From positions 1 through 30,412 of the forward strand of contig DAOWCY010000072.1 in the NCBI GenBank assembly GCA_030639305.1: a DNA stretch of 30,412 nt, written 5' to 3'. Both the position numbers and the translations under genes were made by a program. The notes beneath the pieces were generated by a model that was not told the origin of the DNA, ran no database searches, and saw nothing but the letters and a program-made list of their open reading frames with translations. The DNA is from JAGLQA01 sp023135565. GTDB lineage: Bacteria > Acidobacteriota > Aminicenantia > UBA2199. This document shows, in pieces, positions 1 to 6,877 of the stretch; position 1 is the first letter of the stretch, and every line of letters begins with the position of its first letter.

Positions 1-15
1 ATACGCTTTTTGAAA

Positions 16-232
16 ATCATGAAAATTGTTACACCTGACGCGAAGGATTATTTTTTCCCGAAGAACCACTCTAAGACAGCTTTTTGGCCTAAAAGCCCAA
101 CAACATCCCGCGTAAAAAAAAAATGATTTTATAAGCTTTTTGTAAAGGTCCGATCCTTCTATTTACCTTACTGGAAAGGGATCTCCGCGATATTTTTGTC
201 TGTCGAAACATTAGTGTAACAATTTTCATGAT
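16..232. repeat. 19-bp perfect inverted repeat bounding about 217 bp
   Basis: Positions 16-34 (ATCATGAAAATTGTTACAC) are the exact reverse complement of 214-232. The arms are not extendable and the spacer is 179 bp with no ORF. This layout fits a short non-autonomous element (MITE-like) or two operator copies in opposite orientation. No target-site duplication is obvious. Confidence 0.6.
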
Positions 233-416
233 ACACTCTAAAATTTGGCTTGTTTTGCCTCTCCTGGAATCGGACTACTCCTAAAAAAAAACAGTACAAT
301 ACTATCCGGGAGATTGTTCGATGCAAAAAAAAAAGTAAAGCACCGACCCCGGCTTTCCCAACCCGGATAGCTTCTTGGCGAGCGACAACATCCAAAACCG
401 GATAGTATTTTTTCGT

Positions 417-445
417 TTGCCTATTGAAGCAAAACATGATATACT
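417..445 (+). promoter_or_regulatory. sigma70-type promoter of yefM-yoeB
   Basis: TTGCCT at 417-422 and TATACT at 440-445 are separated by 17 bp. The start codon at 479 lies 33 bp after the -10, with a GGAGG ribosome binding site at 470-474. The -10 overlaps the palindromic operator. Confidence 0.6.
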
Positions 446-454
446 TGTACAAGT
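443..454. promoter_or_regulatory. YefM-type operator palindrome with TGTACA core
   Basis: Positions 443-454 (ACTTGTACAAGT) form a perfect 12-bp palindrome centred on TGTACA (446-451). Established knowledge: the E. coli yefM-yoeB operator palindromes share a TGTACA core bound by YefM and YefM-YoeB. Here the site overlaps the -10 box, so autorepression by blocking RNA polymerase is the likely mode. An ACATGT hexamer follows at 461-466 and could be part of a second, weaker site. Confidence 0.65.
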
Positions 455-478
455 AATTAGACATGTGCGGAGGTTGAA

Positions 479-733
479 ATGAGAGTCGTTACTTTTAGCG
501 AAGCCAGGAACAACCTGAAATCAGTCCTGGACCGGGTTGTTGAAGATGCGGATTATACCGTCATTAAACGCAGGGATGCAGAAGCCGCGGTGGTAATGTC
601 TTTAGATACTTTTAACAGCTACCTGGAGACTTTTCATCTATTAAAGTCTCCCGCAAATTCCCGGCATTTAGCAAAATCCATCGCCCAATATCAACACGGA
701 CAGGTTCATGAACGAGATTTGATTCATGAGTAG
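479..733 (+). CDS. yefM: YefM-family antitoxin (Phd/YefM)
   Basis: This 84-residue protein is the labile antitoxin of a type II toxin-antitoxin pair. It should neutralise YoeB by direct binding and repress its own promoter. The N-terminal part (about 1-52) has the Phd/YefM DNA-binding fold pattern, with the typical opening TFSEARNNLKSVLDRV and the later VVMSLDTFNSYLET segment. The charged C-terminus (about 53-84) is the expected toxin-wrapping tail. The ATG at 479 follows a GGAGG with good spacing. The gene overlaps yoeB by 8 bp, which implies translational coupling, and a TGTACA operator lies just upstream. Family assignment is secure from sequence pattern; activity is inferred. Confidence 0.92.
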   Translation: MRVVTFSEARNNLKSVLDRVVEDADYTVIKRRDAEAAVVMSLDTFNSYLETFHLLKSPANSRHLAKSIAQYQHGQVHERDLIHE

Positions 734-986
734 GAAATTAGCCTGTACCGGTGAAGCCTGGAAAGATTATATTTTTTGGCAATCCCAGGATAAAAAAACC
801 CTGAAGAGAATAAACAAACTTATCGAAGCAGCCAAAAGAGAGCCTTTTGAAGGAATAGGAAAACCGGAACCCCTAAAAGAAAACCTTTCCGGTTTTTGGT
901 CTCGTCGAATCGACGATACCAACCGGCTGGTTTATGCTGTGAGTAACGAATTTTTGACAATCATTTCCTGCCGCTATCACTACTAA
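726..986 (+). CDS. yoeB: YoeB-family mRNA interferase toxin
   Basis: This 86-residue protein is a ribosome-dependent endoribonuclease toxin of the RelE/YoeB superfamily that cleaves mRNA in the ribosomal A site. It aligns almost end to end with E. coli YoeB (84 aa) with an offset of two residues. The catalytic set of the family is present: Glu48 in GKPEPLK, Arg67 in NRLVYAV, and the C-terminal His85-Tyr86 of the terminal CRYHY. No frameshift or missing residue is seen, so the toxin looks intact. It is the second gene of the yefM-yoeB operon. Its last 26 bp overlap the broken end of a DUF433 gene on the other strand, which suggests the module is a later arrival at this locus. Confidence 0.94.
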   Translation: MSRKLACTGEAWKDYIFWQSQDKKTLKRINKLIEAAKREPFEGIGKPEPLKENLSGFWSRRIDDTNRLVYAVSNEFLTIISCRYHY

Positions 987-1143
987 AACGCAGCAGATAA
1001 AATTTGTGGAAGTGCGGGAGGTCGTCGATAGAATCGCCATTCACCGGCACCTGCACAACTTGATAAAAAGGAATACGAGTTCCCTCGATACACGCTTGGC
1101 CATGACATATCCCCGGGTTTACCGAAATTCTTTCGAACCTCAT
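961..1143 (-). pseudogene. Truncated DUF433 protein (VapB-like antitoxin family) remnant
   Basis: The first 40 or so residues match the DUF433 pattern well: FERISVNPGICHGQACIEGT, then RIPFYQVVQV and GDSIDDL. DUF433 proteins are normally about 75 aa and are proposed antitoxins often paired with a PIN-like (DUF5615) partner. Here the family pattern stops after GDSIDDL, where a helix-rich end is expected, and an unrelated tail follows into the convergent 3' end of yoeB. The ATG overlaps the TGA of the upstream lipoprotein gene in an ATGA, so it may still be translated by coupling. No PIN partner remains. I read it as a gene truncated by arrival of yefM-yoeB; truncation by another event is possible. 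Confidence 0.65.
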
Positions 1144-1742
1144 TTTACTTTTGCTCGAAATTGCTCGACTACTTTTGCCAACTCATCTTTTAAAATTTTC
1201 GAGATGGCGGCGGGCACTCTTTCCACTTTCCTTTCCAATAACCGCCTGCGGCTGTCGAACCTGTGAAATACAAGCGTTTCACCGCTTTTGAAATCCTTAA
1301 TCTCGATCACCATCTTCAAATGCGCAAACCAGACATGTTTCAGGTCATACTCCTCTAAAATATTAACGCGGGCCGATAAAGTATAATCAGGATCCCCTTC
1401 GACAAATTCAAAGGTCACTTTCTTAAAAATATTAGTCTTTACAAAATAATCGTAAAGCGCATCCCTGACCACTTTACCGGGTTTCTTAATCCAAAAACTA
1501 TAAGAATAATAATTCAACCGGTAAGGCGATGTGCGGTATACGATGCGGTAATCATTGTATATGTCTTCCACGGCTACCGGCTCGATACGGATGGTTTTAT
1601 CCCATTCCGGCTCCGCTTCGTGGAGTTTGGCCTCCCTGCCGCTTACTTCCATGTGCAGTTGAAAATACTGCTTCCGCGAAGAGGAAATGCAGCCTACTAC
1701 ATAAATCGACAACAGGATAATAAATAAATATTTTTTTCTCAT
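1140..1742 (-). CDS. ABC-type transport auxiliary lipoprotein (PqiC/MlaD-locus type)
   Basis: This 200-residue protein has a short lipoprotein signal (KK at 3-4, hydrophobic 5-16) ending in a lipobox VVGC with Cys18. It is therefore probably an acylated outer-membrane or periplasmic protein. The body resembles the auxiliary lipoprotein family (COG3218/PqiC-like) that accompanies MCE transporters. It starts with an IRIEPVAVEDIYNDYRIVYR stretch, as in the family, and later has KVVRDALYDYF and strands typical of that fold. Its start overlaps the mlaD stop by 4 bp (ATGA), so the two are translationally coupled. Likely role: outer-membrane end of the Mla-type lipid pathway. The family match is fair, the role inferred from context. 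Confidence 0.75.
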   Translation of the reverse strand: MRKKYLFIILLSIYVVGCISSSRKQYFQLHMEVSGREAKLHEAEPEWDKTIRIEPVAVEDIYNDYRIVYRTSPYRLNYYSYSFWIKKPGKVVRDALYDYFVKTNIFKKVTFEFVEGDPDYTLSARVNILEEYDLKHVWFAHLKMVIEIKDFKSGETLVFHRFDSRRRLLERKVERVPAAISKILKDELAKVVEQFRAKVK

Positions 1743-2713
1743 TTTTTCCTCCTTTTGGCGCCCCTCTTCCTTATCAGCATGGTGGGGTCTTCCCTGAGAT
1801 CCCTGGTGAATTTGGCGATGTTCTCCATGGATTCGCGCAGGCTGCCCAGGGTTTTTTTCAATTCCACCTCCATTTCGCCGACGCTCTTTTCCACTTTCTT
1901 TAAACTGCCGGTGGTATTTTTAACAAAAGTATCGAAATTTTCGATCACTTTGCCTAATTCTCGATCAGAAAATCGCTGCGAAATATTGCGCACCATCTTA
2001 TCGCTATTTTCGACTAATTCTTTAAGAGGCATTTCCCGGCTGAGGTCGTTTAAACGTGCGCTGATTTCATTGAAATCTTTCGCTATCTTACCGAGGTCGG
2101 CGGTGGCCCGGTCGATGTTGCCGAAAAACTGCTCCAGGTTGCCCTCCCTTTTCATGAGAACCCTGGATAACACAGCGCTGCTTTTTTCAAAATTCCCCAG
2201 CAGCGCGGAAATATTATCCCGGTTTTTCGATTTCAAGAGGTCCTCTAAGGCTTTCACTACGGTATTGACATTGACGGCGATGTCTTCCGCTTGTCCTACC
2301 AGGTCTTTGCCTCCTACCGGGATTTCGCTGCCGGGGTTCAGGCTGTCGGGCGGCCCGGCTTCGGTGCTGGATATCTCCACGAAACGCAAACCGGTAATCC
2401 CGGCGTACTGCAATTTGGTGCGCATATTTTTCTTTACGGGGAATCCTTGTTTTATGGTCACATCAACGCGGATGGTGTTTAAATCATCGGGGTCTACCAT
2501 CATCCGGCTCACTTTCCCGATGCGCACACCCTGGTACTTAACAGCCGAACCTTCGTTCAAACCGTTTACAGAGATGTTCTTAAAGTTAATATGGTAGGTG
2601 TCGCCTTCACGGTTTAATTTGGGCACGATGAAAATTGCCAGCACCACAAGCAGCAAAAATACCGATACAAACAAAAAAATACCTAACCTGAATTTTTGTT
2701 CTTTTGTAATCAT
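1739..2713 (-). CDS. mlaD: MlaD-family MCE domain lipid-binding protein
   Basis: This 324-residue protein has one N-terminal membrane helix (about 10-32) and an MCE domain (about 38-115), with the family hallmarks GSAVKYQGVRIGKV and YAGITGLRFVEI. A long helical C-terminal region (about 140-305) follows. In Mla systems, MCE proteins form a hexameric ring in the periplasm that binds phospholipid and delivers it to or from the MlaFE ABC transporter. The extended helix may form a tunnel or needle like those of longer MCE proteins. The last 15 residues are strongly basic. An AAGGAA lies before the ATG at 2713. It overlaps the lipoprotein gene downstream. Unlike in typical operons, 326 bp of repeat-bearing DNA separates it from mlaF. 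Confidence 0.9.
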   Translation of the reverse strand: MITKEQKFRLGIFLFVSVFLLLVVLAIFIVPKLNREGDTYHINFKNISVNGLNEGSAVKYQGVRIGKVSRMMVDPDDLNTIRVDVTIKQGFPVKKNMRTKLQYAGITGLRFVEISSTEAGPPDSLNPGSEIPVGGKDLVGQAEDIAVNVNTVVKALEDLLKSKNRDNISALLGNFEKSSAVLSRVLMKREGNLEQFFGNIDRATADLGKIAKDFNEISARLNDLSREMPLKELVENSDKMVRNISQRFSDRELGKVIENFDTFVKNTTGSLKKVEKSVGEMEVELKKTLGSLRESMENIAKFTRDLREDPTMLIRKRGAKRRKK

Positions 2714-3039
2714 TTTATTTATTCCTTATTAAAACTTTGCCTCCGGGGGTGCGGCGCACCCACCCTATTAGCCTCCGGCGGCCCCACGCGCGTGGGGTGG
2801 CGGTAAGCCGCTGCGCGGCAGGTCCCTGCCGGGGGCCAAACTTTTGTAAAAGTTTGATCAAAACTTTTTATGAGCGATACGATTTTCTACAAAATAAACG
2901 GCCATCGTTGGCTTCTGCCGCGAAGCGGCTCATAGGGTGGCGGACGCCGTCCTCTTGGGGCCTGGAAACGATAGTCCGGGACTACCTCGAGAATCGGGCT
3001 CAGGTACAACGGTTCGAAGTGGCAGAGATAATCAGCCCC
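2714..3039. other. 326-bp non-coding gap inside the mla operon
   Basis: This gap between mlaF and mlaD holds, left to right, a partial GC repeat (2742-2770), one full copy of the intergenic element with an extra perfect palindrome CCCCACGCGCGTGGGG (2782-2797), a tail segment (2871-2915) that recurs at 17462-17515, and an unexplained stretch 2957-3039. Two weak overlapping ORFs here have repeat-derived N-terminal parts and I do not call them genes. Confidence 0.6.
2771..2870 (+). repeat. Intergenic GC/AT hairpin element, copy 1 (with insertion)
   Basis: Element begins GCCTCCGGCGGCCC at 2771, has about 40 extra bp including a perfect 16-bp palindrome, resumes with CCTGCCGGGGGCC, and ends with the AT arms (2838-2869). 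Family consensus: GC hairpin, then AAACTTTT / AAAAGTTT / AAACTTTT arms. Confidence 0.8.
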
Positions 3040-3792
3040 TTATAGGCTCCCCGCGCCGCGGGGCTTTAAGAAAAATTCGTTTATATAACGATCCCCTAAA
3101 GAAAAAAGTTCCCGGTAGGGACCGAAATAATAAAGGACGCCGTCCTTCAACACGATGGCTTTGTCGGCAATGGCTTCGATAGAGCGTAATTCATGAGTAA
3201 CCACTACAAAAGTAATATCGAAAAGCTCTTTGAGATTCAACATCAGGCTGTCCAACTCCGCGGCGGTGATGGGGTCTAACCCGGCTGAAGGTTCATCGCA
3301 AAAAATGATGTCCGGGTCCAATACCATGGCCCTGGCTAAAGCAGCCCTTTTCCTCATGCCGCCGGAAAGTTCGGCGGGGAATTTGTCGCGGTTCTCTAAA
3401 AGCCCTACCTGGGAAAGCCGGGTGTAAACCATCTCCCGCTCGATCTCTTCCGGCAGGTCGGGATGCTTCATGATGATAGGCAGCGCCACGTTTTCATAGA
3501 GGGTGAGGGAATTGAGCAGGGCGCTGTTCTGGTAGAGCACGCCGATCCTTTTGTAGAGCGCCTGCAAAGAAGCTTCGGAAAAATAATCGATCTTTTCGCC
3601 CCAGAAAAAAATATCACCGGCAAAAGGGGGCAGCAGCCCGATTAAAGATTTAAGCACCGTGGATTTGCCGCAGCCGCTCTGACCCAGGATGACGGTAATT
3701 TCCCCCCTGTCGATATGGAAATCCAGGTTCTCGAGCACCACGTTGTCCCCATAACCGACGTCGAGATTTTTTACTTTTATAATTTCTTTCAT
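3040..3792 (-). CDS. mlaF: MlaF-type ABC transporter ATP-binding protein
   Basis: This 250-residue protein is the nucleotide-binding subunit of an Mla-type lipid transporter and works on the cytoplasmic face with the MlaE permease. Walker A is GQSGCGKST (37-45), the signature is LSGGM (142-146), and Walker B is DIIFCDEP (161-168) with catalytic Glu167, so ATPase activity is expected. I chose the ATG at 3792, one base after the mlaE stop; an in-frame GTG at 3819 inside mlaE is less likely. No ribosome binding site is evident, so translation probably depends on coupling to mlaE. Oddity: the C-terminal residues KPRGAGSL are encoded by a 19-bp palindromic repeat that also encodes the tail of the protein ending at 16449. 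Confidence 0.93.
   Translation of the reverse strand: MKEIIKVKNLDVGYGDNVVLENLDFHIDRGEITVILGQSGCGKSTVLKSLIGLLPPFAGDIFFWGEKIDYFSEASLQALYKRIGVLYQNSALLNSLTLYENVALPIIMKHPDLPEEIEREMVYTRLSQVGLLENRDKFPAELSGGMRKRAALARAMVLDPDIIFCDEPSAGLDPITAAELDSLMLNLKELFDITFVVVTHELRSIEAIADKAIVLKDGVLYYFGPYRELFSLGDRYINEFFLKPRGAGSL
3049..3067 (-). repeat. GC palindrome encoding the MlaF C-terminus
   Basis: On the minus strand this is AAAGCCCCGCGGCGCGGGG, identical over 19 bp to 16422-16440 on the plus strand. A one-base variant of the core lies at 11835-11849. In both identical copies it is read in the same frame as KPRGAG, just before a stop codon. Confidence 0.85.
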
Positions 3793-3793
3793 T

Positions 3794-4861
3794 TTAATAT
3801 AAGAACAGCGCAAACACACAGTCGGAAACGATAATCAAAGAGATCGACAGCACCACCGATTCGGTAGTGGCAATACCCACGCCGACGGCGCCTCTTTCTA
3901 CCGAAAAACCTTTATAACCGCTGCTAATCACTACGATCCAGCCGAACACCAGGGTTTTCATCAGGCCGATAAAAAAATCGGACAACTCTACCACGGTAAA
4001 CATTTCCCGGAAAAAAACACCGGGAGGAATCCCCGATACTACCCAGCCTACGATAACTCCGCCTAAAATCCCTACCAAATCCGCTAACACCACTAACAGG
4101 GGAACAGCTAAAGTAATAGCGGTCAACCGCGGCACCATGAGGAATTTTTCCGGTATCAAGCCCATGGTTTTTAAAGCGTCCACCTCTTCCAGGACTTTCA
4201 TAGAAGAAATTTCGGCGGTGATGGAAGCCCCTATTTTACCGGCCAGGATGATGCCGGTCATCAGGGGCACTAATTCCCGCACCATGCCGAAACCTACTAA
4301 GTCGGCGAGATAAATATCGGCCCCGAAACTGCGCAGTTGTTCCGCGGAGGTGATGGAAATCGTTATGCCGATGAGGAAACAGATCAAGGTAACGATAGGA
4401 AACGAATTATAAGCCATAAAGTACAACTGGTTGAGAATTTCCCCGGGATACACGCCTCTTCTTTTCAGCAGGTATTGGAAAGAGTGATAGATTTCATCCA
4501 CCAACAAAACCAGGAATTTTTTTAAAGAATCCTCGAATTTGAAAGCTCTGCCGCCTAAAGCGGTCAGTCTTTCGCCCACGGAACGGTGGCCATGACCGCG
4601 GCCGTCCGTTTCACCGCAGGGTGCAAACAGGTCCAGGGCTTTTTGTACCGCGGGTCGAACATTGCTGAAGGAGACGTGGGGGAAATTTTTCTTCAGGTAG
4701 TTAAAGAAAGCGATGCCGGAAGAATCGAAATCTTCCATGTCTTTGAGATCGATCTGTAAGGGGGTATCTGTGTCGAGATCTTTTATTTCCGCGAACAGGG
4801 CGGAGACGTTTTCTATCGAAAATGTTCGCGGAATCATCAGGCTTTTTAAATTCTTTTCCAT
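3794..4861 (-). CDS. mlaE: STAS-MlaE fusion, ABC transporter permease
   Basis: This 355-residue membrane protein is the permease of the Mla-type transporter, with an extra N-terminal STAS domain. Residues about 8-80 have the STAS/MlaB pattern, including the ...MEDFDSSGI segment (42-50) equivalent to the MlaB/anti-anti-sigma loop. Residues about 112-355 are the MlaE domain, with RELVPLMTGIILAGKIGASI and the MKVLEEVDALKTMG segment typical of the family and about five membrane helices. In E. coli MlaB is a separate regulatory subunit bound to MlaF; here it is fused to the permease, so no separate mlaB is needed. The ATG at 4861 follows AAGG at fair spacing. It is the first gene of the mla operon, which reads leftward. 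Confidence 0.92.
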   Translation of the reverse strand: MEKNLKSLMIPRTFSIENVSALFAEIKDLDTDTPLQIDLKDMEDFDSSGIAFFNYLKKNFPHVSFSNVRPAVQKALDLFAPCGETDGRGHGHRSVGERLTALGGRAFKFEDSLKKFLVLLVDEIYHSFQYLLKRRGVYPGEILNQLYFMAYNSFPIVTLICFLIGITISITSAEQLRSFGADIYLADLVGFGMVRELVPLMTGIILAGKIGASITAEISSMKVLEEVDALKTMGLIPEKFLMVPRLTAITLAVPLLVVLADLVGILGGVIVGWVVSGIPPGVFFREMFTVVELSDFFIGLMKTLVFGWIVVISSGYKGFSVERGAVGVGIATTESVVLSISLIIVSDCVFALFLY

Positions 4862-4980
4862 AGATAGACCTTGCCGACTTTATAAAGTAAAATATCTTTT
4901 AACATATTCTCACCGAAAAATCAAGCCCGCGCCGCGTAAGTGTTCAGTTTTGGAAAAAGAAAAATTCAAAGCTTTTATAG

Positions 4981-5036
4981 GGGGCTTTTCGCTTTTTTAA
5001 ACAAAAGTTTTGTTCAAACTTTTTCAAAAGTTTGGC
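4981..5036 (-). repeat. Intergenic element, copy 2 (AT part only)
   Basis: GGGGCTTTTCGC then the AT arms in reverse orientation (4999-5036), ending TTTGGC. The GC hairpin half is missing: the sequence passes directly into unrelated DNA. Confidence 0.75.
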
Positions 5037-5055
5037 AATGGATACGATTAGTTTT

Positions 5056-5268
5056 TCAAACATTTTGTTTAGGGAGGCGGCGCAGCACCTTTGCCAGCCG
5101 GATATCATCTTCGACGCCATCTAACGGGTCTTTTAACGGGAAAATACCTAAAGCCTTCGCCTCTTCCCACATGGCTTCGTAAAGGGCAAGATTTTTCGAC
5201 AAATCACTGCTCTCCTTAGCTAAAAGGTCATTTTCAAACTTTCTCAGGTATTCGGAATCTTTTATCAT
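5056..5268 (-). CDS. Small conserved-looking hypothetical protein
   Basis: This 70-residue soluble protein has the sequence character of a real gene: amphipathic helices, no low complexity, and a C-terminal DPLDGVEDDIRLAKVL segment. I recall that pattern from small conserved hypotheticals of the form EALWEEA..LGVxPLKDPLEGIEVDIRxAKxLN. Some of those sit next to nucleotidyltransferase-like (DUF6036) genes in possible toxin-antitoxin pairs, but no such partner is present here. The ATG at 5268 has no clear ribosome binding site. It is divergent from the ABC exporter operon and follows a repeat copy at its 3' end. Function unknown; it could be an orphan antitoxin. Confidence 0.55.
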   Translation of the reverse strand: MIKDSEYLRKFENDLLAKESSDLSKNLALYEAMWEEAKALGIFPLKDPLDGVEDDIRLAKVLRRLPKQNV

Positions 5269-5364
5269 TTTTTTTACCCGGTTAATTATCGAACTTATTT
5301 TACCAGGAATGCGGCTTAATGTAAATAGAGTCGGGAAATCCGCGCCGCAATTTTTCCGGACGCC

Positions 5365-5392
5365 TTGACAAATACGAATGTTTTGGTAAAAT
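5365..5392 (+). promoter_or_regulatory. sigma70-type promoter of the Gld-type ABC operon
   Basis: TTGACA at 5365-5370 and TAAAAT at 5387-5392 with a 16-bp spacer. A 48-bp leader leads to the ATG at 5441, which has AAGGAG at 5429-5434. This is the only strong promoter seen before the four-gene operon. Confidence 0.7.
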
Positions 5393-5440
5393 TTGCTATC
5401 ACAATTCTTTAAAAGGAAAATCTAATATAAGGAGACGCAC

Positions 5441-6157
5441 ATGATTAAGGTAGAAAACTTAACCAAGTATTACGGCGATCTCTGCGCTGTAGACCAGGTC
5501 AACTTCGAGATTAAAAAAGGCGAAATCCTGGGACTGTTAGGACCCAACGGCGCCGGGAAGACCACTATATATAGGATTCTAACCGGCTACCTGGCCCCTA
5601 CATCGGGGACAATCAAAGTAAAAGACTACAATATCATCGACAACCTGATCGAAATTAAGGGACTTATCGGCTACCTGCCGGAAAACGCCCCCATTTATCA
5701 CGATATGTTGGTTTTCGACTATTTGAACTACGTGGCGGATATCCGCGGCGTGGCGGCGGATAAAAAATTGTCCCAGATCAAAGACCTGGCCGATCTCTGC
5801 AGCCTGAACGAGGTCATGCACAAATCCGTAGACGAACTTTCCAAAGGGTACCGCCAACGTGTGGGCATCGCCCACGCCCTGATGGGCGACCCGGAAATCC
5901 TCGTCTTAGACGAACCCACTTCCGGCTTAGACCCCAACCAGATCGTGGAAACCCGCGAAATCATCAAACGCATCGGTAAAGAAAAAACCATCGTTTTTTC
6001 CACCCATATCCTCAGCGAAGCGGCAGCCACCTGCGACCGTATGGTGATTATCAACCGGGGAAAAATCGCCGCGGACGATACTTTAGACAACCTGAAAAAA
6101 TCCCTCGATGAGGACTCCGTTGAAAAAATATTCAGGAAATTAACACAGGGGAATTAA
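5441..6157 (+). CDS. ABC transporter ATP-binding protein (GldA/ABC-2 type)
   Basis: This 238-residue protein is the ATPase of an ABC-2 type exporter, first gene of a cluster matching the GldA-GldF-GldG arrangement. Walker A is GPNGAGKTT (34-42), the signature region is LSKGYRQRVGIAHAL and Walker B is ILVLDEPTSGLDP, followed by the H-loop FSTHIL. All catalytic elements are present. In Bacteroidetes GldA/F/G support gliding, but the same gene set is widespread in non-gliding phyla and its substrate there is unknown. Strong promoter and ribosome binding site upstream; the permease gene starts 2 bp after its stop. Family call is firm, substrate is not. Confidence 0.9.
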   Translation: MIKVENLTKYYGDLCAVDQVNFEIKKGEILGLLGPNGAGKTTIYRILTGYLAPTSGTIKVKDYNIIDNLIEIKGLIGYLPENAPIYHDMLVFDYLNYVADIRGVAADKKLSQIKDLADLCSLNEVMHKSVDELSKGYRQRVGIAHALMGDPEILVLDEPTSGLDPNQIVETREIIKRIGKEKTIVFSTHILSEAAATCDRMVIINRGKIAADDTLDNLKKSLDEDSVEKIFRKLTQGN

Positions 6158-6159
6158 CC

Positions 6160-6867
6160 ATGGAAAAAGTAAAACATATATTTAAAAAAGAGTTTAAAGC
6201 GTATTTCATCTCGCCTATCGCTTATATCGTTATCTCTATTTTCTTACTGATTATCGGCTGGCTGTTTTTCTCTACATTCTTCCTCAACCGCCAGGCCAGC
6301 ATGACGCGGTTCTTTTCCATGCTGCCCATCACTTTTGCTTTTATCATCCCGGCTGTGACCATGCGCCTCTTCTCAGAAGAGATCAATTTGGGCACCTACG
6401 AAATTCTCTTAACCTGGCCGGTAACTTTTAGAGATATTATCCTGGGAAAATTCCTGGCGTCCCTGGCTTTTGTAGGCGTCATGCTTGCTCCCACCCTGCT
6501 CTATGCCGTGTCTATCACGTTCTTAGGGCCGCTGGATTGGGGGCCGGTAATCGGCGGTTACTTAGGCGCCTTGCTTTTAGGCGCGACTTACTGCGCCATC
6601 GGCCTGCTGGCTTCCACAATCACCCGCAACCAGGTTATCGCTTTTATTCTCGGCATGGCGGTTTGTTTTTCGTTGACCCTGTTGACCGAACGTATCCTGT
6701 ATTTTTTACCTGATATCCTTGTCGGTTTTTTCCAGCATCTCAGCGCCAGCTACCATTTCGAGCAGATCGCCAAAGGTGTGGTGGACACCCGGGATATTCT
6801 CTATTTTGTTTCCGTAGCCTTTGTTGCTCTATACGGAGCGAATTTAATTATGCAGGAAAAAAAATAA
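6160..6867 (+). CDS. ABC-2 type permease (GldF-like)
   Basis: This 235-residue integral membrane protein has about six hydrophobic segments (near 18-40, 53-70, 97-120, 130-150, 158-178 and 212-230). Motifs such as the RLFSEEINLGTYEILLTWPV loop are typical of GldF/NosY-like ABC-2 permeases. It should form the membrane channel with the ATPase encoded just upstream (2-bp gap), and is followed 10 bp later by the GldG-like gene. The C-terminal HFEQIAKGVVDTRDILYF matches the end of this permease family. Transported molecule unknown. Confidence 0.88.
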   Translation: MEKVKHIFKKEFKAYFISPIAYIVISIFLLIIGWLFFSTFFLNRQASMTRFFSMLPITFAFIIPAVTMRLFSEEINLGTYEILLTWPVTFRDIILGKFLASLAFVGVMLAPTLLYAVSITFLGPLDWGPVIGGYLGALLLGATYCAIGLLASTITRNQVIAFILGMAVCFSLTLLTERILYFLPDILVGFFQHLSASYHFEQIAKGVVDTRDILYFVSVAFVALYGANLIMQEKK

Positions 6868-6877
6868 GGAGTTTAAA

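Larger units (their letters stand above)
1..478. other. AT-rich intergenic region with inverted repeats, no gene
   Basis: I see no credible gene here; a 98-codon minus-strand frame covers the yefM promoter and looks like a chance ORF. The stretch has long A-runs, a perfect 19-bp inverted repeat (16-34 with 214-232), and a 12-bp inverted repeat around CCGGATA (298-309 with 398-409; the overlapping 302-310 also pairs with 362-370). The right edge carries the yefM promoter and operator. The paired arms suggest a small mobile or regulatory element, but nothing identifies it. Confidence 0.6.

Noticed and set aside
168..464. 98-codon ORF on the minus strand
   Set aside because: It covers the yefM promoter and operator and the long A-runs, has no family resemblance, and its product composition looks like a chance frame.
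2957..3039. tRNA-like GGTTCGAA box
   Set aside because: The flanking bases do not form a T stem, and no acceptor, D or anticodon arms can be drawn.
2737..3182. Two overlapping plus-strand ORFs between mlaD and mlaF
   Set aside because: Their N-terminal halves are translations of the GC repeat (Pro/Arg/Gly-rich), and the longer overlaps the mlaF 3' end. Only the short 2957-3039 part is kept as an unexplained segment.
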